A stretch of DNA of 60,527 nucleotides from an uncultured Eubacteriales bacterium (GTDB lineage: Bacteria > Bacillota > Clostridia > Oscillospirales > Oscillospiraceae). The notes beneath the pieces were generated by a model. That model saw nothing but the letters and a program-made list of their open reading frames with translations. It did not search any database and was not told the DNA's origin. The stretch lies in assembly GCA_900321275.1 (NCBI GenBank), contig ONVI01000019.1, positions 824 to 61,350 on the forward strand, given 5' to 3'. A program made the translations under genes and the position numbers. This document shows, piece after piece, positions 16,406 through 24,931 of the stretch. Each line of letters opens with the position of its first letter. The first letter of the stretch is position 1.

Positions 16406-17295
16406 TTGAGGTGAGGGAGCTCAGAAAGAGCTTTGACGGCTTTGAGGCCCTGCGGGGGCTGAACATCCACGTCCCGAAGGGCGCGGTCTACGGTCTGGTC
16501 GGGCCGAACGGCGCGGGCAAATCCACGGTGATCCGCCATCTCGCGGGGATCTGCCGTCAGGACGGCGGCGAGGCGCTGATCGGCGGGCAGCCGGTGTATG
16601 AAAATCCGGCGGTGAAGGAGAAAATCGCCTACATCCCGGACGACATTTTCTACTTCGGCGCGGCGTCCATCCGGGACATGAAGAACCTCTACCGTGCCAT
16701 GATCCCCACGTTTTCGGACGCGCGCTTTGAAAAGCTGCGCGAGGCCTTCCCCCTGGACGAGAAGCGCGCCATGCGCAGGCTCTCCAAGGGCATGCAGAAG
16801 CAGGCGGCCTTCTGGATCGCCCTGAGCTGCTGCCCGGCGGTGATTTTGCTGGATGAGCCGGTGGACGGGCTCGACCCGGTAATGCGCCGCCAGGTATGGA
16901 GTCTTCTGCTGCAGGACGTGGCCGAGCGCGGCACGACGGTGCTGGTCTCGTCCCACAACCTGCGGGAGCTGGAGGACGTATGCGACCATGTGGGCATCAT
17001 GGATAAGGGCAGAATGCTGCTGGAGCGCCCGCTCGCCGCCCTGCAGGAGAACACGGTGAAGATCCAGCTCGCCCTGCCCGACGGGAAGGAGCTGCCGGAC
17101 GGGCTCGACATCCTGCACGAATCCCGCTCCGGGCGGCTGCGCCAGCTTATTCTGCGCGGCAGCTCCGGGGAGCTGACCGCCCGCCTCGCGGCGTGCGAGC
17201 CGTTTTTCATGGACGTGCTGCCCCTGAGCCTGGAGGAGATTTTCATTTACGAGCTGGGAGGTGAGGATCATGAAATCAAGAACATCCTGCTTTGA
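16402..17295 (+). CDS. ABC transporter ATP-binding protein
   Basis: 297-aa nucleotide-binding subunit of an ABC-2-type transporter. Walker A GPNGAGKST, signature region RLSKGMQKQ, Walker B VILLDEPVDGLD and H-loop SSHNLRE are intact. The C-terminal 80 residues are the extension usual in YtrB-like ATPases. Start and stop overlap the regulator before it (4 nt) and the membrane protein after it (26 nt), showing translational coupling. The cargo cannot be inferred. Confidence 0.94.
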   Translation: MIEVRELRKSFDGFEALRGLNIHVPKGAVYGLVGPNGAGKSTVIRHLAGICRQDGGEALIGGQPVYENPAVKEKIAYIPDDIFYFGAASIRDMKNLYRAMIPTFSDARFEKLREAFPLDEKRAMRRLSKGMQKQAAFWIALSCCPAVILLDEPVDGLDPVMRRQVWSLLLQDVAERGTTVLVSSHNLRELEDVCDHVGIMDKGRMLLERPLAALQENTVKIQLALPDGKELPDGLDILHESRSGRLRQLILRGSSGELTARLAACEPFFMDVLPLSLEEIFIYELGGEDHEIKNILL

Positions 17296-19066
17296 CGGGC
17301 GCTTTTCCCTGCATCTGCTGCGGCGCTTCTGGCCGCTGTGGCTGCTGTGGCTGGCAATCCTGCTGATCGTCCCGCTCGGGCTGCACGAAAACTACGAGGG
17401 CCTGAACGCCATACATACGATGGACGGAATCCGCTGCGGGCTGCTGGACGCCGGGGAGGTCGTGGTCTGGCTCGCCTTCGTGATGGGCGCGCTGATGGCC
17501 ATGGGCATGCTGAGCTGGCTCTACTTCCCGCGCGACTGCGCGCTGGTCAGTTCCCTGCCCCTGCGGCGGGAGACGGTCTACTTCACCGCCGTGCTGACCG
17601 GGCTTGTCCCGATGCTTGTCTGCGATGTGCTGGTCTTCCTGCTGCTTCTGGCACTCTACGGCGGCAGCGGCGCTGGGACGCAGTACTTTCTCTGGTGGCT
17701 GGAGATGGCGGCGCTTGCCAACGTCGGCTCCTACGGCTTTGCCTGCTTCTGCGGGACGCTGACGGGCAGCATTTTTGTCCTGCCCGCGGTATATGTCGTG
17801 CTGGCCTGCGCCGCCGCGCTCTTTGAGGCCTCCGTGCACGGCCTGTTCGACGAACTGCTCTACGGCTATATGTCCGGGGATCTCCATTTCGACTTTCTCT
17901 CCCCGCCGATTTGGCTGGTAAGCCGGGCATGGCGCGAGATTCTCGTCCCTGCCGATTTTAAGGTCGGCGTCGCCGGGAGCTACGCGCCCACTGTTCTGGG
18001 CTATCTGGCGGGTCTTTGCGCTGCGGGTGTGATCTTTGTCCTGCTCGGCGCGCTGATCCTGCGCCGTCGGCACATGGAGACGGCGGGCGAGGTCGTGGCT
18101 GTGCCGGTGCTGCGCCCGGTGTTTCGCGCGTGCATGGCGCTGGGCGTCGGGCTTCCGGGCTCCGTGCTCTTTCTCGAAGCCTTCGCTTATCACCTGCGCG
18201 GCAGGGCGAAATTTGCGCTGCTGCTGGTTCTGCTGGTCGTCTTCGCGGCGCTGGGCTACTTCATTGCGGAGATGCTGATCAAAAAGACGCTCAAGGTTTT
18301 CGATCACGGCTGGAAGCAGCTCGGCATTCTCTGCGCCGCGCTGATCGCCCTCGCCGTGCTCACGGAGCTGGATGTGACCGGCTTTGAAACGCGCGTGCCG
18401 GAGGCCGCCGGGATTGAATCCGTCGATCTGTCCGACGGCTGGACGGTGAAAGAACCGGAGACGATCGCCGCCATTCTGGACTTTCACCGCGGCGTGCTCG
18501 GCCACAAGGAAGCGAACGAGGCCGCAGGCACTCTGCTAAGCGAAAGGGTGTGGCTCAGCTATCAGCTCAAAAACGGCGGGACGCTCAGGCGGGTCTATCA
18601 GCTCCCGGTCAGTGATCGGCACCGCGCCGATCCCGCGTCCGATATCAGGGGATGGGGAAGGCTTCTCAATCTGCCGGAGCTGCTTTTGCTGCGTATCCGG
18701 GCCGACCGGCCCCCGACGGCGAACACGCTGGAGGACGCCTGGGTCGAGGTCTACAGCATCGCGGAGGATCGCTATAAAAGGAGCGAGAGCGTCCCGCTCA
18801 CGAGGGACGAGGCCCTGCGCCTCTATTACGACGCGATCCTGCCCGACGCGGAAGCGGGGCGGATCGGGCGGCACAGAATCTGGAGCATCGGCGAGACGAC
18901 GAGCGCGCAGACAAATTTCGAAATTACCATGACGGTCGGGATTGACACAGCCTCCGGGCGCTCGGCGTCCCGCGCTCTGGACGTGCCGGTGTTCAACGAT
19001 TCCGCACTGACGCTCAAATGGCTCAAGGACAATCTCGATCTCGAGCCGACCCCCGGGCTGTGGTAA
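17270..19066 (+). CDS. ABC transporter membrane subunit
   Basis: 598-aa membrane protein partnered with the preceding ATPase. The first half carries about six or seven hydrophobic helices (for example LLWLAILLIVPLGL, LLVCDVLVFLLLLALYG, LPAVYVVLACAAAL and FALLLVLLVVFAALGYFIAE). The last 200 residues are a soluble domain without an obvious motif. I chose the ATG at 17270, 8 nt after GGGAGG, over the GTG at 17261, which lies directly on that ribosome site. The order GntR-ATPase-permease resembles ytr-type operons. Substrate unknown. Confidence 0.82.
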   Translation: MKSRTSCFDGRFSLHLLRRFWPLWLLWLAILLIVPLGLHENYEGLNAIHTMDGIRCGLLDAGEVVVWLAFVMGALMAMGMLSWLYFPRDCALVSSLPLRRETVYFTAVLTGLVPMLVCDVLVFLLLLALYGGSGAGTQYFLWWLEMAALANVGSYGFACFCGTLTGSIFVLPAVYVVLACAAALFEASVHGLFDELLYGYMSGDLHFDFLSPPIWLVSRAWREILVPADFKVGVAGSYAPTVLGYLAGLCAAGVIFVLLGALILRRRHMETAGEVVAVPVLRPVFRACMALGVGLPGSVLFLEAFAYHLRGRAKFALLLVLLVVFAALGYFIAEMLIKKTLKVFDHGWKQLGILCAALIALAVLTELDVTGFETRVPEAAGIESVDLSDGWTVKEPETIAAILDFHRGVLGHKEANEAAGTLLSERVWLSYQLKNGGTLRRVYQLPVSDRHRADPASDIRGWGRLLNLPELLLLRIRADRPPTANTLEDAWVEVYSIAEDRYKRSESVPLTRDEALRLYYDAILPDAEAGRIGRHRIWSIGETTSAQTNFEITMTVGIDTASGRSASRALDVPVFNDSALTLKWLKDNLDLEPTPGLW

Positions 19067-19234
19067 GCCCTCTCCGCCGCACCGCCTGCGGCGGCGACAG
19101 CGAGGGTTCAGCCATCGTTTATAAATTCTTGCCGCTTTGTTCATGACAGGGACATAAATTTTGGGTAAAGTAACGGCGTAAGATGCAGTACCGATTTTTT
19201 ATCGAATCCTATCAGCAAGAAGGCATAGAGAACC

Positions 19235-20605
19235 ATGTTCGATCCGGAAGAGGGAGTCGGGCCGGTGGACGAAAAGCAGACCGACCGCGCAGACGGCGAG
19301 TATCGCTTCGGTGGCGGCTATTCCCAGCGCATCTACTCCGACGCGCACTATGTCCGCGCGGACGAGAGCACTGCGCCGCCGCGCTACTATACGCCGCCCG
19401 AGAGGACGCCGCGCAGCTCTCATACAGTGAAAAACAAAAAGGGCGCGAGTCTCGGCGCGGTGATCGCCTCCTGCCTGGTCTGCGCAATGCTCGGCGGTCT
19501 CGGCGGCGCGGCGCTGGTCGAACGCAGAATGGATCAGCGGCTCGCCGCGGCGGAACAGAGCATCGCCGCCCTTGATGAGAGCGTCAGGGAGCTTCCCGTC
19601 CTCAAGCAGAGCAGCGCCGGCAGTATCGCCGCGACTGCCTACGGGGGCGAGATGAGTGCCGGGGATGTCTACGACATGGCCTGCCGGCAGGTTGTCGGCG
19701 TGACGAGCGAGATCACCTACACCAACTTCTTCGGCATGCGCTCCTCCGCCGCCGTCAGCGGTTCGGGCTTCATCATCACGCCCGACGGCTATATTCTCAC
19801 CAATTACCACGTCATCGAGGACGCCTACAAGGCAGGGCTCGATGTGACCGTGATCATGTATGACGGCACCCGCTATCCCGCCCAGATCGTGGGCGTGGAG
19901 GCCGACAACGACGTGGCCGTCCTCAAGATTGACGCCGACGGCCTCAGCGCCGTCACGCTCGGCGACAGCGACAGCATGCGCGTGGGCGACACGGTCTATG
20001 CCGTGGGCAACCCGCTGGGCGAGCTGGAATTTTCCATGACCACCGGGCATGTCAGCGCCAAGGACCGCCGCATCGTCACCGAATCCAACGGCGACTCCAT
20101 CTCCATGTTCCAGATCGACGCCGCCGTCAACACCGGCAACTCCGGCGGCCCTGTGTACAACGCCCGGGGCGAGGTGGTCGGCATCGTCACCGCCAAGTAC
20201 AAAAGCTCCGGCGTGGAGGGCATCGGCTTTGCCATCCCCATCAAGGACGCCGCCTCCATCGCGCAGGAGCTGGTAACCATCGGCTACGTCACCGGCAAGG
20301 CACATCTCGGCGTGTCGGTCAACTCCAAATACAATGAGATGTACGCCCGCTACTACGGCTGGCCCGTCGGGGCGTATATCGACAGCGTGGACGCCGGCAG
20401 CAGCGCCGACCAGGCCGGTATTGAGGCCGGCGACATCATCACGAAGATCGACGGCGATCCGATCCGCAGCTTTGACGATCTGCGCTCCGCCATCAAGCGC
20501 CACGGCGCCGGCGAGACCGTGGATATTGAGCTCTACCGCGCCGACGAGATCCACAGCGTCCCCGTCGTCTTTGACGAGGAGCGGCCCATGCAGACCGATC
20601 GCTGA
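19235..20605 (+). CDS. HtrA/DegP-type membrane-anchored serine protease
   Basis: 456-aa S1C protease for surface protein quality control. A Tyr/Arg-rich cytoplasmic N-terminus (1-68) precedes one membrane segment (about 70-92, LGAVIASCLVCAMLGGLGGAAL). The trypsin-like domain has the triad His in TNYHVIED (about 192), Asp in NDVAVLKID (about 226) and Ser in GNSGGPVYN (about 302). A PDZ domain follows (about 370-450: AYIDSVDAGSSADQAGIEAGD, IDGDPI). All catalytic residues are present. It ends in a strong terminator and appears monocistronic. Which paralogue (HtrA/HtrB/YyxA) cannot be decided. Confidence 0.95.
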   Translation: MFDPEEGVGPVDEKQTDRADGEYRFGGGYSQRIYSDAHYVRADESTAPPRYYTPPERTPRSSHTVKNKKGASLGAVIASCLVCAMLGGLGGAALVERRMDQRLAAAEQSIAALDESVRELPVLKQSSAGSIAATAYGGEMSAGDVYDMACRQVVGVTSEITYTNFFGMRSSAAVSGSGFIITPDGYILTNYHVIEDAYKAGLDVTVIMYDGTRYPAQIVGVEADNDVAVLKIDADGLSAVTLGDSDSMRVGDTVYAVGNPLGELEFSMTTGHVSAKDRRIVTESNGDSISMFQIDAAVNTGNSGGPVYNARGEVVGIVTAKYKSSGVEGIGFAIPIKDAASIAQELVTIGYVTGKAHLGVSVNSKYNEMYARYYGWPVGAYIDSVDAGSSADQAGIEAGDIITKIDGDPIRSFDDLRSAIKRHGAGETVDIELYRADEIHSVPVVFDEERPMQTDR

Positions 20606-20669
20606 GCGGCGTATGAATCTGATACCTTTCTTTCTCCTATAAATCCTCTCTTTTCTCCCAAAACGAAGG

Positions 20670-20700
20670 CCCGTGCGGTTCGCCGCACGGGTCTTTGTTT
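20670..20700 (+). terminator. Rho-independent terminator of htrA
   Basis: CCCGTGCGG (20670-20678), loop TTCG, CCGCACGGG (20683-20691), followed by TCTTTGTTTTGTT. Confidence 0.88.
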
Positions 20701-20702
20701 TG

Positions 20703-22673
20703 TTATACTTTTATACTGGTCTCCCATAAAACGCTATGAAAGCGTTTTATAGCGCCAAAGGCGCGTCGGAGACCGTATGAGACGTGTTTTGTGCCCTTTG
20801 GCACAAAACCGCGCTCGATGATGCGGCCGTGGTCGAGCACCATGATGACGTCGGAATTTTTGACCGTGGAGAGGCGGTGCGCGATGACGAAGACCGTGCG
20901 CCCCTCCATGAGCTTGTCCATGCCGCGCTGGACGATGGCCTCGGTGCGGGTGTCGATGGAGGAGGTGGCCTCGTCCAGAATCATGACCGGGGGATCGGCG
21001 ACCGCCGCGCGGGCGATGGCGATGAGCTGGCGCTGACCCTGGGAGAGGTTCGCGCCGTTGTTGGTCAGCATGGTGTTGTAGTCCTCGGGGAGCCTTGTGA
21101 TAAAATCATCCGCGCCCACAAGTTTTGCAGCCTCAACGCACGCCCCGTCGGTGGCGTCCAGCCTTCCGTAGCGGATGTTGTCCAGCACCGTGCCGGTGAA
21201 GAGGTTGGTCTCCTGCAGCACGATCCCCAGGGAGCGGCGCAGGTCACCCTTTTTGATCTTGTTGATGTTGATGCCGTCGTAGCGGATCTTTCCGTCGGCG
21301 ATGTCGTAGAAGCGGTTGATGAGGTTCGTGATCGTGGTCTTGCCCGCGCCGGTGGCGCCGACGAAGGCCACCTTCTGCCCCGGCTCGGCGTAGACCGTGA
21401 CGTCGTGCAGCACGTCCTTGCCCTCTTCATAGGCAAAGTCTACGTTAAACAGCCGCACGTCGCCCGCAAGCTGCGTATAGGTCAGCGTCCCGTCCCCGTG
21501 GGGGTGGCGCCAGGCCCATTTGCCGGTGCGCTCTGTGGTCTCGGTGAGACTGCCGTCCGGATTCTCGATGGCGTTGACCAGCGTCACATAGCCCTCGTCC
21601 GCCTCCGGCTCCTCGTCCATGAGGGCGAAGATGCGCCCCGCGCCGGCGGAGGCCATGACGATGTTGTTGATCTGCTGGGCCAGGGTGTTGACGTTGCCGG
21701 TGAACTGCTTGGCCATGCCGAGGAAGGGGATCAGCACGCTGATGGAAAACGGCATGCCGGACAGGGACACGTTCTTCACGCCCGTCAGCAGGAAGACGCC
21801 CCCCGCCAAGGCCATGAGCACATAGAGGATATTGCCGATGTTGTTCATGATGGGGCCGAGGATATTGGCGTAGGCGTGGGCCCTGCGGCTGTCCTCGCGC
21901 AGGGCGTTGTTGAGCTTTTGGAAGGCTTCGATGCTCTTCTGCTCGTGGCAGAAGACCTTGACCACCTTCTGGCCGTTCATCATCTCCTGGATGATGCCCT
22001 CGGTATCGGCGAGGGCCTTCTGCTGCTTGACGAAGTAGCGGGCCGAGCCGCCGCCCACCACCTTGGTCACGAAGAACATGGCCACCACGCCCGCCACCAG
22101 CACCAGCGTCATCCAGAGGCTGAAATACAGCATGATTGCGAACACAACCACCACGATGGTGCCGGACTGGATGAAGGTGGGCAGGGACTGGCTGATGAGC
22201 ATGCGCAGGGTGTCGATGTCGTTGGTGTAGGTGCTCATGATCTCGCCGTGCTGGTGAGTATCGAAGTAGCGCACGGGGAGATCCTGCATGTGGTCGAAGA
22301 CCTCCTGCCGCAGCTTGTTGAGAAAGCCCTGGGTCATGACCGCCATGAGCTGGGTATAGCCCGCCGAGCTCAGAAGCGCCAGCACGTAGAGCACGGCCAG
22401 CACCGTCACATAGCGGTAGACCTCCGGCCTTGCCGCGGCCCAGTCGCCGGACTTGTAAAACCGCTCGATCACGGCGATGACGTTCTGCGTAAAGAGCGAG
22501 GGGATCGCCGTCACGGCGGAGGAGAAGAGGATGCAGAGCATAGTCAGCGGGGCGAGGCGGGGATAGTAGGCGAAGAAGCGCCGGATTGCGCGGCCGAGGG
22601 CGCTGAAATCGGCCTTCGGCCTGCCGCCCCGCACGGGTACGGCCGCCTGGGCTCTGCCGGGCATCTTAGGCAT
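20703..22673 (-). CDS. ABC exporter half-transporter, catalytic subunit, altered tail
   Basis: 656-aa membrane/ATPase fusion. Six transmembrane helices span about 40-330. The ATPase domain has Walker A GATGAGKTT, signature LSQGQ, Walker B MILDEATSSID with the catalytic Glu, and H-loop IAHRLST. It pairs with the next gene as a heterodimeric multidrug-type exporter. I start at the ATG at 22673, coupled to the upstream stop with GGAGGTGAGG before it. After GRIIERG the usual tail (THEELL..) is missing: the last 35 residues, beginning FVPKGTKHV, are encoded by a palindromic insertion at 20718-20809. All catalytic motifs lie before it, so the protein may still work. Confidence 0.92.
   Translation of the reverse strand: MPKMPGRAQAAVPVRGGRPKADFSALGRAIRRFFAYYPRLAPLTMLCILFSSAVTAIPSLFTQNVIAVIERFYKSGDWAAARPEVYRYVTVLAVLYVLALLSSAGYTQLMAVMTQGFLNKLRQEVFDHMQDLPVRYFDTHQHGEIMSTYTNDIDTLRMLISQSLPTFIQSGTIVVVVFAIMLYFSLWMTLVLVAGVVAMFFVTKVVGGGSARYFVKQQKALADTEGIIQEMMNGQKVVKVFCHEQKSIEAFQKLNNALREDSRRAHAYANILGPIMNNIGNILYVLMALAGGVFLLTGVKNVSLSGMPFSISVLIPFLGMAKQFTGNVNTLAQQINNIVMASAGAGRIFALMDEEPEADEGYVTLVNAIENPDGSLTETTERTGKWAWRHPHGDGTLTYTQLAGDVRLFNVDFAYEEGKDVLHDVTVYAEPGQKVAFVGATGAGKTTITNLINRFYDIADGKIRYDGININKIKKGDLRRSLGIVLQETNLFTGTVLDNIRYGRLDATDGACVEAAKLVGADDFITRLPEDYNTMLTNNGANLSQGQRQLIAIARAAVADPPVMILDEATSSIDTRTEAIVQRGMDKLMEGRTVFVIAHRLSTVKNSDVIMVLDHGRIIERGFVPKGTKHVSYGLRRAFGAIKRFHSVLWETSIKV
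20718..20809 (-). repeat. Palindromic element inside the exporter 3' end
   Basis: Nested inverted repeats: GGTCTCC (20718-20724) against GGAGACC (20768-20774), AAAACGCT against AGCGTTTT, GCGCCaaaGGCGC, then GTTTTGTGCC (20786) against GGCACAAAAC (20800). It begins exactly where similarity to ABC exporters stops. Confidence 0.8.
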
Positions 22674-24408
22674 CGTCCTCACCTCCGTTTGTCTGCTGCT
22701 CATAGATCTCGCGGTAGATCTCCGAGCTCTTCAGAAGCTCTTCATGCGTGCCGCGCGCGACGATATGGCCGTTATCCATGATGAGGATCATGTCCGCGTC
22801 CATGACCGAGGCCACGCGCTGGGCGATGATGATCTTGGTGGTTTCGGGGATATAGGTCCTGAAGCCCTGGCGGATGAGGGCGTCGGTGCGCGTATCCACC
22901 GCGCTGGTGGAGTCGTCGAGGATCAGGATCTTCGGCTTTTTCAGGAGGGCACGGGCGATGCAGAGCCGCTGCTTCTGCCCGCCGGAGACGTTGGTGCCCC
23001 CCTGCTCGATATGGGTGTCGTAGCCGTCGGGGAAGGCGCGGATAAACTCGTCCGCCTGGGCGAGCCTGCAGGCCTCGGCCAGCTCCTCGTCGGTGGCGTT
23101 TTCATTGCCCCAGCGCAGATTCTCGGCGATCGTGCCGGAGAAGAGCTGGTTTTTCTGCAGCACCATCGAAACCGCGTTTCGCAGCGCGTCCAGGTCGTAC
23201 TCACGCACGTCTGTGCCGCCGACCTTCACGCTGCCCTCCGTCACGTCGTAGAGGCGGGGGATGAGCTGCACCAGCGTCGTCTTGCTCGAGCCCGTGCCGC
23301 CCAGGATGCCGACCGTCGCGCCCGAGGGGATAACAAGGTCGATGTCGTAGAGGGCGTAGTTTTCGGCGCTGGCGGAATACTTGAAGGCCACGTCCGTGAA
23401 TTCGATGCTGCCGTCCCTGACCTCGGTCACGGGATGCGGGGGGCTCGTGAGCGAGGGCACTTCCACCAGCACCTCGCTGATGCGCTTGGCGGACTCGGCG
23501 GAGATGGTGAGCATGACGTAGATCATGGACAGCATCATGAGGCTCATGAGCACCTGCACGCCATAGTTCATCATGGCGGAGATCTGCCCCACGTCGATGA
23601 CCGTGCCGCGCGTGGACACGATGATGCGCGCGCCCACCGTGAGGATGAAGAGCATGTTGAAATACATGCAAAGCTGCATCAGCGGGGCGTTGAGGGCGAC
23701 GATGCGCTCGGCCCGGGTGAAGTCCACGCAGATGCTGTCCGCCGCCGCGCCGAATTTCTGCTTCTCGTAGTCCTCGCGGGCAAAGCCCTTGACCACGCGC
23801 ATGCCGCGCACGTTCTCCTCAATGGACTCGTTGAGCTTGTCGTACTTGCGGAAGACGGAGCGGAAGGCGGGCATGGCGTGCTTTGCGATCAAAATCAGCC
23901 CGCCCACCAGCACCGGCACCACCACTACGAAGGTGAGGGCCAGCTTGCCGCCCATGAGGAAGGCCATGGTGATGGCGAAGATGAACATCAGCGGGGCGCG
24001 CACGGCGATGCGGATGAGCATCATAAAGGCCATCTGGACGTTGGTCACGTCGGTGGTCATGCGCGTCACCAGCGAGGCGGAGGAAAAGCGGTCGATGTTC
24101 TCGAAGGCAAAGCCCTGCACGCGGGTGAACATATCCTCGCGCAGATTGCGGGCAAAGCCAGTGGAGGCGTCGGCGCAGGTCTTGGCCGCGGCCGCCCCGC
24201 ACAAAAGCGAGGCCACCGCCATCAGCACGAGCTTTCCGCCCAGCGCCGTCACCTCGGCAAGCGGCACGCCCGCCTTGATCATATTGACCATGTCGGCGGT
24301 GTAGAAGGGGATGAGCACTTCAAAGAAGACTTCCCCGATGATAAAGAGCAGCGTGAGCAGCGTGGAGCTTTTGTTCTCCCGCAGACTCCCGGCAAGGGTT
24401 TTGATCAC
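22666..24408 (-). CDS. ABC exporter half-transporter, degenerate-site subunit
   Basis: 580-aa partner of the preceding exporter. It has six membrane helices followed by an ATPase domain with GGTGSSKTT (Walker A), VSGGQKQR (signature) and ILILDDSTSAVD. The residue after Walker B is Asp instead of the catalytic Glu, while the partner keeps Glu; this asymmetry is typical of heterodimeric exporters such as TM287/288 and BmrCD. The frame is open far upstream, but the family N-terminus (IKTLAGSLRENK) begins at a GTG at 24408, 6 nt after AGGATGTGATC, which matches the 16S anti-SD well. The cargo is unknown. Confidence 0.92.
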   Translation of the reverse strand: MIKTLAGSLRENKSSTLLTLLFIIGEVFFEVLIPFYTADMVNMIKAGVPLAEVTALGGKLVLMAVASLLCGAAAAKTCADASTGFARNLREDMFTRVQGFAFENIDRFSSASLVTRMTTDVTNVQMAFMMLIRIAVRAPLMFIFAITMAFLMGGKLALTFVVVVPVLVGGLILIAKHAMPAFRSVFRKYDKLNESIEENVRGMRVVKGFAREDYEKQKFGAAADSICVDFTRAERIVALNAPLMQLCMYFNMLFILTVGARIIVSTRGTVIDVGQISAMMNYGVQVLMSLMMLSMIYVMLTISAESAKRISEVLVEVPSLTSPPHPVTEVRDGSIEFTDVAFKYSASAENYALYDIDLVIPSGATVGILGGTGSSKTTLVQLIPRLYDVTEGSVKVGGTDVREYDLDALRNAVSMVLQKNQLFSGTIAENLRWGNENATDEELAEACRLAQADEFIRAFPDGYDTHIEQGGTNVSGGQKQRLCIARALLKKPKILILDDSTSAVDTRTDALIRQGFRTYIPETTKIIIAQRVASVMDADMILIMDNGHIVARGTHEELLKSSEIYREIYEQQTNGGEDDA

Positions 24409-24660
24409 GGCTGCGATCACATCCTTTCTTTGGGGTATGCCGTGAAAATTTCCATCTATTGTATCACGCCCGCGCCGCAAATCAAGCGGCAGTTTGTGAA
24501 TAATTTCGTGACAGAAGCGGGAAGAGGCTGTGACCCCTCTCCCCTTCTTCGAATAGAATAAAGCGGCGGCGGGTTTGCCCGCTGCCTTTGGGAAACGCTG
24601 AATAAATTCCCGCGCACATCCTGACGGCGGATTTTCCGCCTGGCTTTGCCTGAAAAGCTC

Positions 24661-24816
24661 TAAGGCAATACCGCACAATTCGGCAAGAGCAGATTTCGAG
24701 AAAAATTGAGTTCTGATGAAGGCAGTTTTTCGCAGGAATACTCTGTGTATTTCAAGAAAAATCAGAGCGCAATTTTTCCGAAAGATGCCGAAGACGGATT
24801 ATGCGGTGTTGCCCTA
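24661..24816. mobile_element. MITE-like element with long terminal inverted repeats
   Basis: 156 bp, AT-richer than its surroundings. TAAGGCAATACCGCACAATT at the left mirrors GGATTATGCGGTGTTGCCCTA at the right, and the pairing continues inward (GAGAAAAATTGAGTTCTGAT against ATCAGAGCGCAATTTTTC) for about 53 nt per arm. No coding frame of its own. It looks non-autonomous and able to fold into one long hairpin. The stretch 24409-24660 before it holds no gene that I can see. Confidence 0.8.
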
Positions 24817-24817
24817 A

Positions 24818-24875
24818 ATACACAAAGTATTCCGTCGCTTTTCAGGCTTCGTCAGAAGAAAAATCCGCTCGCCGG
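24818..24875 (+). repeat. ATACACAAAGTAT-type repeat, copy 1
   Basis: Starts ATACACAAAGTAT directly after the MITE and continues CGTCGCT, CAGGCTTCGTCAGAAG, AAATCCGCTCGCCGG. A diverged copy in the opposite orientation lies at 60460-60515. The MITE itself contains a related inverted block (GAATACTCTGTGTATTTC). Confidence 0.6.
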
Positions 24876-24931
24876 TCTGCACACGTTGATTGAATCAGCG
24901 CTTCCTTTGATTTTGATTTGGAGGAGTGCAC

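Noticed and set aside
20784-24561. Plus-strand frames of over 600 codons opposite the ABC exporter genes
   Set aside because: His/Asp-rich shadows; Walker motifs and membrane helices are all on the minus strand.
24409-24678. An 86-residue N-terminal extension of the ABC exporter
   Set aside because: The extension has no hydrophobic or conserved content and would cross the MITE end; the family start with a strong ribosome site is at 24408.
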